Shown here one piece after another: positions 1-5,310 of a stretch of 6,517 nucleotides of DNA. The position numbers were made by a program, and so were the translations under genes. This stretch comes from Piscirickettsiaceae bacterium (GTDB taxonomy: Bacteria > Pseudomonadota > Gammaproteobacteria > Thiomicrospirales > Thiomicrospiraceae): the NCBI GenBank assembly GCA_021767305.1, contig JAASTL010000055.1:1-6517 (forward strand), given 5' to 3'. Below the pieces are notes generated by a model that did not search any database, was not told the origin of the DNA, and was given only the letters and a program-made list of their open reading frames with translations. Each line of letters begins with the position of its first letter. Positions within the stretch are counted from its first letter, which is position 1.

Positions 1-551
1 AAATACTTCAGCACGACGGTGTTATTGCTTACCCAACCGAATCTGGCTATGCCTTGGGTTGTCTGTTAGATAATAAAGTTGGGGCTGACCGCATACGTCA
101 AATTCGTCGTCTCGATGAAAAACATGAACTTACATTAATGTGTCGTGATTTGAGTAATCTGTCGGAATATGCCAAAGTAGGTAATGCTCAATTTAGATAT
201 TTAAAGAAAAGCTTACCAGGTGCTTATACCTTTATATTGCCGGCTAGCCGTGAAGTACCGAAACGTCTGCAGGCGCCAAAAAGAAAAACCATTGGTTTAC
301 GAGTCACACCAAATGTAGTGACTAATGCTTTATTGAGCTTTTTTGATAAACCACTGTTATCGGCAAGCTTAATCCTACCCGGTGAAGATTTACCCATGAC
401 CGATGCTTGGACAATTCAAGAAGAACTAGGGCATTGTTTAGATGTGGTACTGGATGGTGGTTTTAGTGGTTTTGAACCCACCACCATCATTGACTTTACT
501 GATGAAGAACCTACTCTGATCCGTAAAGGGCAAGGAGAATTCAACGAATGA
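1..551 (+). CDS. yciO: YciO-family protein (TsaC/YrdC/Sua5-like fold), 5' end missing
   Basis: The reading frame is open from base 3, so the gene begins upstream of the window; 182 residues are visible before the TGA, against about 206 in E. coli YciO, so roughly 20-25 N-terminal residues are missing. The TTG at 54 lies inside the conserved YPTESGYALGC motif and is not the start. Further YciO hallmarks follow: an LTLMCRDLS segment, PGAYTFIL, the basic KRKTIGLRV stretch, SASLILPG, and a C-terminal DGG followed by PTTIID. In the family this is the YrdC nucleotide- and RNA-binding fold related to threonylcarbamoyl-AMP synthase TsaC. YciO is a distinct branch whose cellular role is unsettled, and the YPT-E/D-SGYALGC form separates it from true TsaC. 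It is cytoplasmic. Its stop overlaps the start of the M50 protease (ATGA), so the two are almost certainly co-transcribed and perhaps translationally coupled. Identification as YciO is firm; biochemical activity is not inferred. Confidence 0.93.
   Translation, partial: ILQHDGVIAYPTESGYALGCLLDNKVGADRIRQIRRLDEKHELTLMCRDLSNLSEYAKVGNAQFRYLKKSLPGAYTFILPASREVPKRLQAPKRKTIGLRVTPNVVTNALLSFFDKPLLSASLILPGEDLPMTDAWTIQEELGHCLDVVLDGGFSGFEPTTIIDFTDEEPTLIRKGQGEFNE
532..537 (+). promoter_or_regulatory. Strong Shine-Dalgarno for the M50 protease
   Basis: AAGGAG lies inside the last codons of yciO, 10 bases before the ATG at 548. It supports that start and independent initiation at the ATGA overlap. Confidence 0.75.
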
Positions 552-1204
552 CCGAGTTGACGCTCATTCAAAAAATTGCAGTTTGGGCTCTGCCAGTGCT
601 GTTTGCGATTACTTTACATGAGGTTGCTCATGGTTGGGTGGCAAACAAGCTGGGAGATCCAACCGCAAAAATGCTTGGGCGTTTAACCTTAAACCCACTG
701 AAGCATATTGATCCACTTGGGACGATTGTCGTACCAATCGTGCTCATTGTTTTGAGTGGATTTGTGTTTGGTTGGGCTAAAGCCGTTCCGGTCACCACTC
801 AGAATCTAAGAAACCCTAAAACCGATATGGCTTGGGTAGCGGTTGCAGGTCCCGCGGCTAATCTATTGATGGCTCTGTTATGGGCAATGATAGCTAAAGT
901 TGGTTTTATTATGGAGTCCAACTCGCAAGGTCTAGGCCAGTTCTTGATTTATAGTGGACTTGCAGGGATTTCTATCAATCTGATTTTAATGCTCTTAAAC
1001 CTATTACCAATTCCACCCTTAGATGGTGGCCGTATCTTGGCTGCGTTTTTACCTGGGCCTATGGCATGGCAATTGACTCGATTAGAGCCTTATGGCTTTT
1101 TTATCTTATTAGGTTTAATGTTTCTAGGCGTTTTGCAGGTTATTTTATTTGCTCCAATGGAATATATCAGACTATTTCTCTATCAACTTTTTGGCCTAGG
1201 ATAA
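548..1204 (+). CDS. Site-2 protease family (peptidase M50) intramembrane zinc metalloprotease
   Basis: This 218-residue protein is almost entirely hydrophobic. The zinc site HEVAH (residues 24-28) lies in the first membrane segment, and the second half of the active site, PLDGGR with Asp159, is near residue 157. Between them are the group-specific NPLKHIDPLGT (49-59), GWAKAVPV (75-82, usually GWAKPVPV) and AGPAANLL (100-107). Five to six membrane segments are visible. There is no PDZ domain, so this is the minimal bacterial M50 type (YwhC/FtsH-unrelated 'site-2 protease family protein') and not RseP. The family cleaves membrane-embedded substrates, but the substrate of this small subgroup is unknown. 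The start is set by the ATGA overlap with yciO and the AAGGAG before it. M50 beside yciO and rluB is a recurrent gammaproteobacterial arrangement, which suggests housekeeping use. Fold and catalysis are well supported; the physiological role is not. Confidence 0.93.
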   Translation: MTELTLIQKIAVWALPVLFAITLHEVAHGWVANKLGDPTAKMLGRLTLNPLKHIDPLGTIVVPIVLIVLSGFVFGWAKAVPVTTQNLRNPKTDMAWVAVAGPAANLLMALLWAMIAKVGFIMESNSQGLGQFLIYSGLAGISINLILMLLNLLPIPPLDGGRILAAFLPGPMAWQLTRLEPYGFFILLGLMFLGVLQVILFAPMEYIRLFLYQLFGLG

Positions 1205-1225
1205 CCCTACAGGTTTTTAGGTTGT

Positions 1226-1237
1226 AAGTGCACACTT
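1226..1237. repeat. Short interrupted palindrome containing GTGCAC, upstream of rluB
   Basis: AAGTG, a 2-base spacer and CACTT form an inverted repeat in the 51-bp gap between the M50 gene and rluB, 18 bases before the rluB ATG. It contains one of only four GTGCAC hexamers in the window, all of them between genes. It could be an operator or simply chance in a short AT-rich spacer. No convincing -35/-10 pair was seen around it. Confidence 0.3.
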
Positions 1238-1255
1238 TTTATTTGGAAAAAAACA

Positions 1256-2215
1256 ATGAATCAACAAACTCAAGCTCATGGTGAAAAACTGCAAAAGATT
1301 CTCGCTCGTGCCGGAATAGGGTCACGTAGAGCAGTTGAAGAGTATATTGCCCAAGGCTTAGTTAAGGTAAACGGTCGAACGGCGCAGCTCGGTGATCGTG
1401 CGCTGGCTACGGACCAAATAAAGTTTAAGGATAAACCCGTTCGTCAAAGCCGCTTAATACAGCAGCCTACCGAAGTGATTTTATACAACAAGCCTGAAGG
1501 TAGAGTTTGTACACGTAAAGATGAAAAAGGTCGTAAAACCATTTTTGAACAGTTGCCGCATGTTCATAACGGACGCTGGATTAGTATTGGCCGTCTTGAT
1601 TTAAATACGTCTGGCTTGCTGATATTGACCAATAATGGTGAACTCGCTAACCGTATGATGCACCCGTCCTATGAAATGGAACGTGAATATACAGTGCGTG
1701 TTTTTGGTGAAGTGAGTGATGACATTATCAAGCAGATTCAAAAAGGCGTGAAGCTGGATGATGGCGAGGCAAAATTCAACCGTGTTATTAAGATGCAAAA
1801 AACCGGAGAAGATGACTCTATCAATAATTGGTATAGAGTCACCTTAAAAGAAGGTCGTTACCGAGAAGTCCGCCGAATCTGGGAAGCTGTGGGTGTTCAA
1901 GTGAGTCGACTGCATCGCATTCGTTATGGTGAATACAGTCTGCCGCGCAACTTACGTAAGGGTAAAACCCAAGAATTAACTTGGCGTCAAATCAATCAGT
2001 TATTGAAATCGGTTGGGATGCAAGAAGAGGCAAGACCCGATTTAAGAAAACAACCAGCATCCGCTGGCTCTGGGAAATACACTAAACCAAAAACTTCATT
2101 AAGTAACCGTAATCCAAGAAATAAAGCGATTAAAACTTCTGGGCGCGGGAATCGTGGCAATAAAAAACTAACCATTCACGATTTAAGTGAAGGTAGAAAA
2201 CCGAAAAGAAAGTAA
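1256..2215 (+). CDS. rluB: 23S rRNA pseudouridine synthase RluB (RsuA family)
   Basis: This 319-residue cytoplasmic enzyme converts a uridine in the 23S rRNA peptidyl-transferase region to pseudouridine (U2605 in E. coli, from family knowledge). An N-terminal S4 RNA-binding domain (about residues 10-60) starts with EKLQKILARAGIGSRR. The RsuA-type catalytic domain follows: YNKPEGRVCTRKDEKGR (77-93), GRLDLNTSGLL with catalytic Asp115, then NGELANRMMHPSYEMEREY, and EGRYREVRRIWEAVGVQVSRL. The WYRVTLKEGRYREVRR and ELANRMMHP forms fit RluB better than RluE or RluF. From about residue 255 there is a 65-residue tail rich in Lys, Arg, Asn and Gly, a usual, probably disordered RluB feature that may contact RNA. 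A GGA eight bases upstream supports the ATG, and the S4 domain starts shortly after it. It probably shares the yciO-M50 transcript, although the 51-bp gap could hold its own promoter. Confidence 0.96.
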   Translation: MNQQTQAHGEKLQKILARAGIGSRRAVEEYIAQGLVKVNGRTAQLGDRALATDQIKFKDKPVRQSRLIQQPTEVILYNKPEGRVCTRKDEKGRKTIFEQLPHVHNGRWISIGRLDLNTSGLLILTNNGELANRMMHPSYEMEREYTVRVFGEVSDDIIKQIQKGVKLDDGEAKFNRVIKMQKTGEDDSINNWYRVTLKEGRYREVRRIWEAVGVQVSRLHRIRYGEYSLPRNLRKGKTQELTWRQINQLLKSVGMQEEARPDLRKQPASAGSGKYTKPKTSLSNRNPRNKAIKTSGRGNRGNKKLTIHDLSEGRKPKRK

Positions 2216-2224
2216 GGCACAGAA

Positions 2225-2280
2225 AAGCCCTGTAGAAGGCTTGGAGATAGGAGCTAAAATTTAATCGGCTCCACATTATT
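2225..2280 (+). terminator. Weak candidate terminator hairpins between convergent rluB and the 201-residue gene
   Basis: Two small hairpins fill the 79-bp convergent gap. AAGCC/GGCTT (2225-2229 with 2238-2242) has an 8-base loop. GGAGC/GCTCC (2250-2254 with 2268-2272) is extended by one G-U pair and has an 11-base loop. The second is followed by only a loosely T-rich stretch and neither strand shows a clean T-tract. Convergent genes usually end here, so position favours a terminator, but the structure is poor. Confidence 0.25.
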
Positions 2281-2294
2281 CGATTGATGCTTAT

Positions 2295-2900
2295 TTAATT
2301 GACTCTTGAGTAAGGGTCGATGATTTCTAATTGGTCAATATAAAGAATTTTTCCAACCACATTATTCATGCTAGAGCCGGAAGATTTTGATTGCCATTTC
2401 AAACCAGCAGAACTCTTAACATTCACATAATATCCCTGAATAACCAAGATATCGCCAATCTTAACGGTTTTTAATTGATGTCTCATTCGCTCATCAGCAG
2501 GTACTAAATGAAACAGCCCCGTAGAGTTTCGGATCTCATTTTCGGTAATGAGTTCACGATTTGCATCCCATTCGTATTCTCGAGAAGAAGTTGAGAAATC
2601 GAGCAAATCATAGACACTTTCATCTGACAAGGTATCCCAGCCCAACACTACATCCATTGGTGATATGCGAGACATTCGATCAAAATAATAGTGTGAAGCA
2701 GCAAGTACTCTGCCGTCAATTTGAACTAATGAATAGGGTGAAAAATGGTTGTCCCCAATGCGAAATGATGAACGGTCTGATTGAGACAGATAAGGGCCAC
2801 CTGAAGACAAAACTCCAGCGCCAACATAAGGCGCTGTCTCAATATAATAATATTGCTTCCAGGCAAAAAATAACAAAATGGCAATAATAATTTTTTTCAT
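2295..2900 (-). CDS. Conserved hypothetical protein with N-terminal membrane anchor or signal sequence
   Basis: I cannot name this 201-residue protein. It opens with MKK and a hydrophobic stretch (about residues 4-14), followed by a Tyr-rich segment, which reads as a signal anchor or uncleaved signal; no obvious lipobox or signal-peptidase site is seen. The rest is soluble in character and presumably lies outside the inner membrane. Segments that look conserved are LAASHYYFDRMSRISPMDVVLGW (about 66-88), LSDESVYDLLDFSTSSREYEW (91-111), EIRNSTGLFHLVPAD (122-136), a beta-rich GDILVIQGYYVNV (149-161) and KWQSKSSGSS (168-177). From memory these match a widespread proteobacterial family of hypothetical proteins with a 'PVDLALGWG-MSD ... 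RWYYW ... SSANMHLIPA ... G-V-L-G-LV-V ... W-SSL-R' pattern; no DUF number is claimed. The usual C-terminal 'ACE'-like motif appears as VVGK here. The ATG has only a weak Shine-Dalgarno. It is the last gene after M61 and slyX, 94 bp from slyX, so a separate promoter is possible. Confidence 0.85.
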   Translation of the reverse strand: MKKIIIAILLFFAWKQYYYIETAPYVGAGVLSSGGPYLSQSDRSSFRIGDNHFSPYSLVQIDGRVLAASHYYFDRMSRISPMDVVLGWDTLSDESVYDLLDFSTSSREYEWDANRELITENEIRNSTGLFHLVPADERMRHQLKTVKIGDILVIQGYYVNVKSSAGLKWQSKSSGSSMNNVVGKILYIDQLEIIDPYSRVN

Positions 2901-2994
2901 TGATTCGATTCTATCACTTTTTACCTGAAAAACCTTGAATAAGTTTTTTTACTTAATATAAGTGCCATGGATAGGGTGTACTATAAAAAAACCA

Positions 2995-3219
2995 TTAATA
3001 ATGTGGTGGCGGTTGCTCATCTCTAACATCTTTTACGGCATCATCTCGCAAGCTTTTAATATGTTGCGATAAAATCTTTATCTGCTTGTTTAATAACTGT
3101 ATTTCGTAATGCTGCTCAGCAATGGTTTTTTCCATCGCTTCAATGTTTTCTGCTTGAAAAGCGGATTGAGTTTGCAACTCAACCACAGCATTATTCAGCC
3201 AATCACTATCATTAGACAT
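2995..3219 (-). CDS. slyX: SlyX family coiled-coil protein
   Basis: This 74-residue acidic cytoplasmic protein has the two SlyX signatures. A heptad-patterned helix (about residues 8-58) carries the ELQTQSAFQAENIEAMEKTI segment equivalent to the ELESRLAFQE region of E. coli SlyX (72 residues). The diagnostic C-terminus PPPHY closes the protein. The helix should form a dimeric or higher coiled coil. Function is unknown; the E. coli name comes from proximity to slyD, which is not present here. AGAG eight bases before the ATG is a modest ribosome binding site. It starts 36 bp after the M61 peptidase stop on the same strand, so co-transcription is likely. Confidence 0.93.
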   Translation of the reverse strand: MSNDSDWLNNAVVELQTQSAFQAENIEAMEKTIAEQHYEIQLLNKQIKILSQHIKSLRDDAVKDVRDEQPPPHY

Positions 3220-3255
3220 TTTGTATTCTCTGTTTTAGATTCGTATAGTTTATTT

Positions 3256-5049
3256 TTATGCAGGCTGTAGCCATTTTGTTAATTTTTGTTGGTCTGAAAT
3301 TTGTAAATAAACTCGATCCTCAAGAGGACTCTCTAAAGTAATTAAAGTTTGTCTCAATTCATCTCTTCTAAAATAGTGACAACTCACTTCTGTGCCTGCG
3401 GGTTTTCTTTGTAGAATCAACTCTAACTGGTTTTTCTGTTTTATGCGAATATTATCAATCGCAATAATTTCATCTTTTGCCGCTAAACCAGATTTAGCGG
3501 CAGCTTGATTATTCCAAATATGAGAGATTTGTAAGCCACTGGCTGTTTCAATGATATTAGCTCCCAAAAAACTTTTTAGTTGATTAGAGGGTTTTTCACT
3601 GTCACTGAAACCACCTAAATCATTTAAATTGGAGGCAGCTTTTAGGTTAAACAATACACCAAACTCTGCTAATAGGTCATGCAACGGCAAATCTTTAGCT
3701 GCAAATAGAAACTCTTTAAAGAAATCATCCAATTCAACTCCAGTCGCTGCAGAACATATCTGTTCTATTTCCCCATCCCTTAAACCTTTTCTGGTTAGAC
3801 CGTTTTGCTGCCATAGGTATAGCAAAATATCATCTAAAGATTTACTGTTTTGCGTTTGCTTACGAATGGTTAAATCCAATGCCAGAGCAATTAAACTGCC
3901 TTTAGTGTAGTAACTGATAATAGCGTTGGGTGCATTTTCATCTTGCTGATAAAACTTAGTCCATGTTAACCAACTCGATTCAGCAACGGATTGTTGTAGG
4001 CGACCCGGCATTCGATAAACTCTGGTCATTTGTTGAGCCAGTAACTTGAGGTAAGTTTTTTCATCCACTATGCCGGCTCTGAATAAGATAAGGGCGTCGT
4101 AATAAGAGGTCACCCCTTCGAACCACCATAGTTGTGTGGTATAGACGGGGGTCTGTAAATCGGATTTTTGGTAAGGTTCGGGTTGAATTCTTTTTACATT
4201 CCAAGTATGAAAGTACTCATGACTACACAGCTCAAGAAATTGTAAATAACCATCCGTGGCTTTACCCATTCCAGGGAAAGGTAAGTCGTTTCTACCACAA
4301 ATCAGGGCCGTGGAATTGCTGTGTTCTAAACCTCCATAATCATTCCCCGTTACCATTACTTGAAACAAGTAACTTTCAATTGGATAAGGTTTGCCGAATA
4401 AAGCCAACTCTGTTTCACAAATTTTTATTAAATCTGTTTTTAAGCGCTCTTCGTCTAAATCAAATAGCCCGGTCAATACCATGCGATGAGGGATGCCATG
4501 AGCTTCAAAATTAATCTCTTTAAAGCTTCCAATTTCAAAAGGGTAATCAATGAGTTCTTGGTAATTAGGTGCTTGATAAAAGCCAAAACCACTTGCATCG
4601 ACATCGGTTGCAGGCATACCCGTGGCAACTTTCCAATTTTGAACTTGGGTGAAAGAACTAGTTAAAATTTCGACTTGATGAGGCGATGTAGCTTGCTCTA
4701 CAACTTCTAAAAATAATGAGGTGCCATTGAAAAAAGCATGGCTTTCATCAAAATGCGCACTGCGCACGGAGAGGTCCCAGGCATAGACTTGATAACGGAT
4801 AGTAACGGCCCGTTCAGATGTTAGTTGCCAAGTCGATTTATCAAGCGTTTCTACAGCAACCTCTTGACCGTTATCATCAAAAGCAGAAATGGAAACAATA
4901 TTTTTTGCAAAATCTCGAATAAGGTAGCTGCCAGGAATCCAGTTAGGTAATCTTAGTTTTTGAATGGGCTCTTGAGGAGCATCAATTCTGAGCGAGATTT
5001 CAAATAGATGGGTTTTAGGGTCGTGTAAAGAAACCTGGTATGCAATCAT
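3256..5049 (-). CDS. M61 family metallopeptidase with C-terminal PDZ domain
   Basis: This 597-residue protein is the usual size for bacterial M61 (glycyl-aminopeptidase-like) enzymes. The N-terminal beta domain carries the family motif LPNWIPGSYLIRDFAKNI (about 34-51). The catalytic thermolysin-like domain has NDYGGLEHSNST (about 241-252), the zinc motif HEYFH (277-281, inside SHEYFHTWNVKRI) and the third ligand Glu311 in WWFEGVTSYY. A PDZ domain (about 496-575) holds AAAKSGLAAKDEIIAIDN. All expected zinc ligands are present, so it should be active. There is no signal peptide or membrane segment, so it appears cytosolic, unlike many exported family members. M61 enzymes characterised elsewhere release N-terminal Gly or Ala or act as endopeptidases; the substrate here is unknown. 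The ATG is preceded only by GGA at 12 bases, a weak site, but the protein begins at the expected MIAYQVSL point. It is the first gene of a likely unit with slyX. Confidence 0.95.
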   Translation of the reverse strand: MIAYQVSLHDPKTHLFEISLRIDAPQEPIQKLRLPNWIPGSYLIRDFAKNIVSISAFDDNGQEVAVETLDKSTWQLTSERAVTIRYQVYAWDLSVRSAHFDESHAFFNGTSLFLEVVEQATSPHQVEILTSSFTQVQNWKVATGMPATDVDASGFGFYQAPNYQELIDYPFEIGSFKEINFEAHGIPHRMVLTGLFDLDEERLKTDLIKICETELALFGKPYPIESYLFQVMVTGNDYGGLEHSNSTALICGRNDLPFPGMGKATDGYLQFLELCSHEYFHTWNVKRIQPEPYQKSDLQTPVYTTQLWWFEGVTSYYDALILFRAGIVDEKTYLKLLAQQMTRVYRMPGRLQQSVAESSWLTWTKFYQQDENAPNAIISYYTKGSLIALALDLTIRKQTQNSKSLDDILLYLWQQNGLTRKGLRDGEIEQICSAATGVELDDFFKEFLFAAKDLPLHDLLAEFGVLFNLKAASNLNDLGGFSDSEKPSNQLKSFLGANIIETASGLQISHIWNNQAAAKSGLAAKDEIIAIDNIRIKQKNQLELILQRKPAGTEVSCHYFRRDELRQTLITLESPLEDRVYLQISDQQKLTKWLQPA

Positions 5050-5083
5050 ATTTATTTTTATTCCATATAGTTTTGTTCAGCGT

Positions 5084-5111
5084 CTGTGCACTTAAGTAAG
5101 GCAGTGCACTG
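5084..5111. repeat. Inverted repeat built from two GTGCAC sites; candidate operator
   Basis: GTGCACT (5086-5092) pairs perfectly with AGTGCAC (5103-5109) across a 10-base spacer. One more outer C-G pair follows after a mismatch. The right arm is itself a perfect 10-base palindrome, CAGTGCACTG (5102-5111). It sits 35-62 bases upstream of the M61 ATG and just downstream of the proposed M61 promoter, where a repressor would block, or where the leader RNA would fold. There is no T-tract on either side, so it is not a terminator. Confidence 0.4.
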
Positions 5112-5123
5112 TGATTATTTTCT

Positions 5124-5151
5124 ATTGTATGCCAGTTATATTTCACATCAA
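5124..5151 (-). promoter_or_regulatory. Candidate promoter for the M61-slyX unit
   Basis: Read on the minus strand, TTGATG (5151-5146; 4 of 6 matches to the -35 consensus) is separated by 16 bases from TACAAT (5129-5124; 5 of 6 matches to -10). Transcription would start near 5117, giving a leader of about 70 bases that includes the GTGCAC inverted repeat. It is the best sigma-70-like pair upstream of this operon, but judged by eye only. Confidence 0.4.
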
Positions 5152-5187
5152 ACGGCAGAAGAGTGATAAATCATCGTAAATTGCATT

Positions 5188-5221
5188 TTTTTGCAGCTTG
5201 GTGAAGGTTTATAATGTGCAC
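5188..5221 (+). promoter_or_regulatory. Candidate gltX promoter with perfect -10
   Basis: TATAAT at 5210-5215 is a perfect -10 box, about 95 bases upstream of the gltX start. The best-spaced -35 is poor (T-rich, TTTTTG at 5188-5193 with a 16-base spacer). TTGCAG at 5191 has only a 13-base spacer and TTGCAT at 5181 has 23. No extended -10 TG is present. A GTGCAC hexamer (5216-5221) directly abuts the -10 and covers the expected start of transcription near 5222, a typical repressor position if the hexamer is an operator. Confidence 0.45.
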
Positions 5222-5299
5222 TTTATTTTTTAACATAAGTGATAGGGTCTTCTGATTTTGCAAAGTAGACTTTAATCCTTTCAGTAATTGTCAAATATT

Positions 5300-5303
5300 G
5301 GAG
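5300..5303 (+). promoter_or_regulatory. Ribosome binding site that fixes the GTG start of gltX
   Basis: GGAG lies seven bases before GTG at 5311. No in-frame ATG occurs near the 5' end, and the protein from GTG aligns with the normal GltX N-terminus ([12 protein letters not shown]), so this site decides the start. Confidence 0.8.
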
Positions 5304-5310
5304 TCTTTCA

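Noticed and set aside
1601..1798. 65-codon minus-strand ORF inside rluB
   Set aside because: It is antisense to the conserved RluB catalytic domain, with no ribosome binding site and no recognisable product; a shadow.
2561..2887. 108-codon plus-strand ORF opposite the 201-residue gene
   Set aside because: Composition is unlike a real protein, and the opposite strand carries a better supported gene with a signal-like N-terminus.
2945..2963. T-run flanked by TAAGT/ACTTA and the ACTTA-ATA-TAAGT mini-palindrome as a terminator after slyX
   Set aside because: Stems are only 5 AT-rich base pairs and would be unstable; there is no GC-rich hairpin followed by T's in the slyX direction.
3629..4514. 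Two plus-strand ORFs (3629-3910 and 4134-4514) opposite M61
   Set aside because: Both are antisense to conserved M61 sequence including the zinc site; no independent support.
5110..5147. TGTGA and TCACA half-sites resembling a CRP box
   Set aside because: The halves are 28 bases apart instead of 6, so they cannot form one CRP site.
5214..5255. 13-codon ORF ahead of gltX as a leader peptide
   Set aside because: Its ATG overlaps the -10 box of the candidate promoter, so it would not be on that transcript, and it has no ribosome binding site or regulatory codon run.
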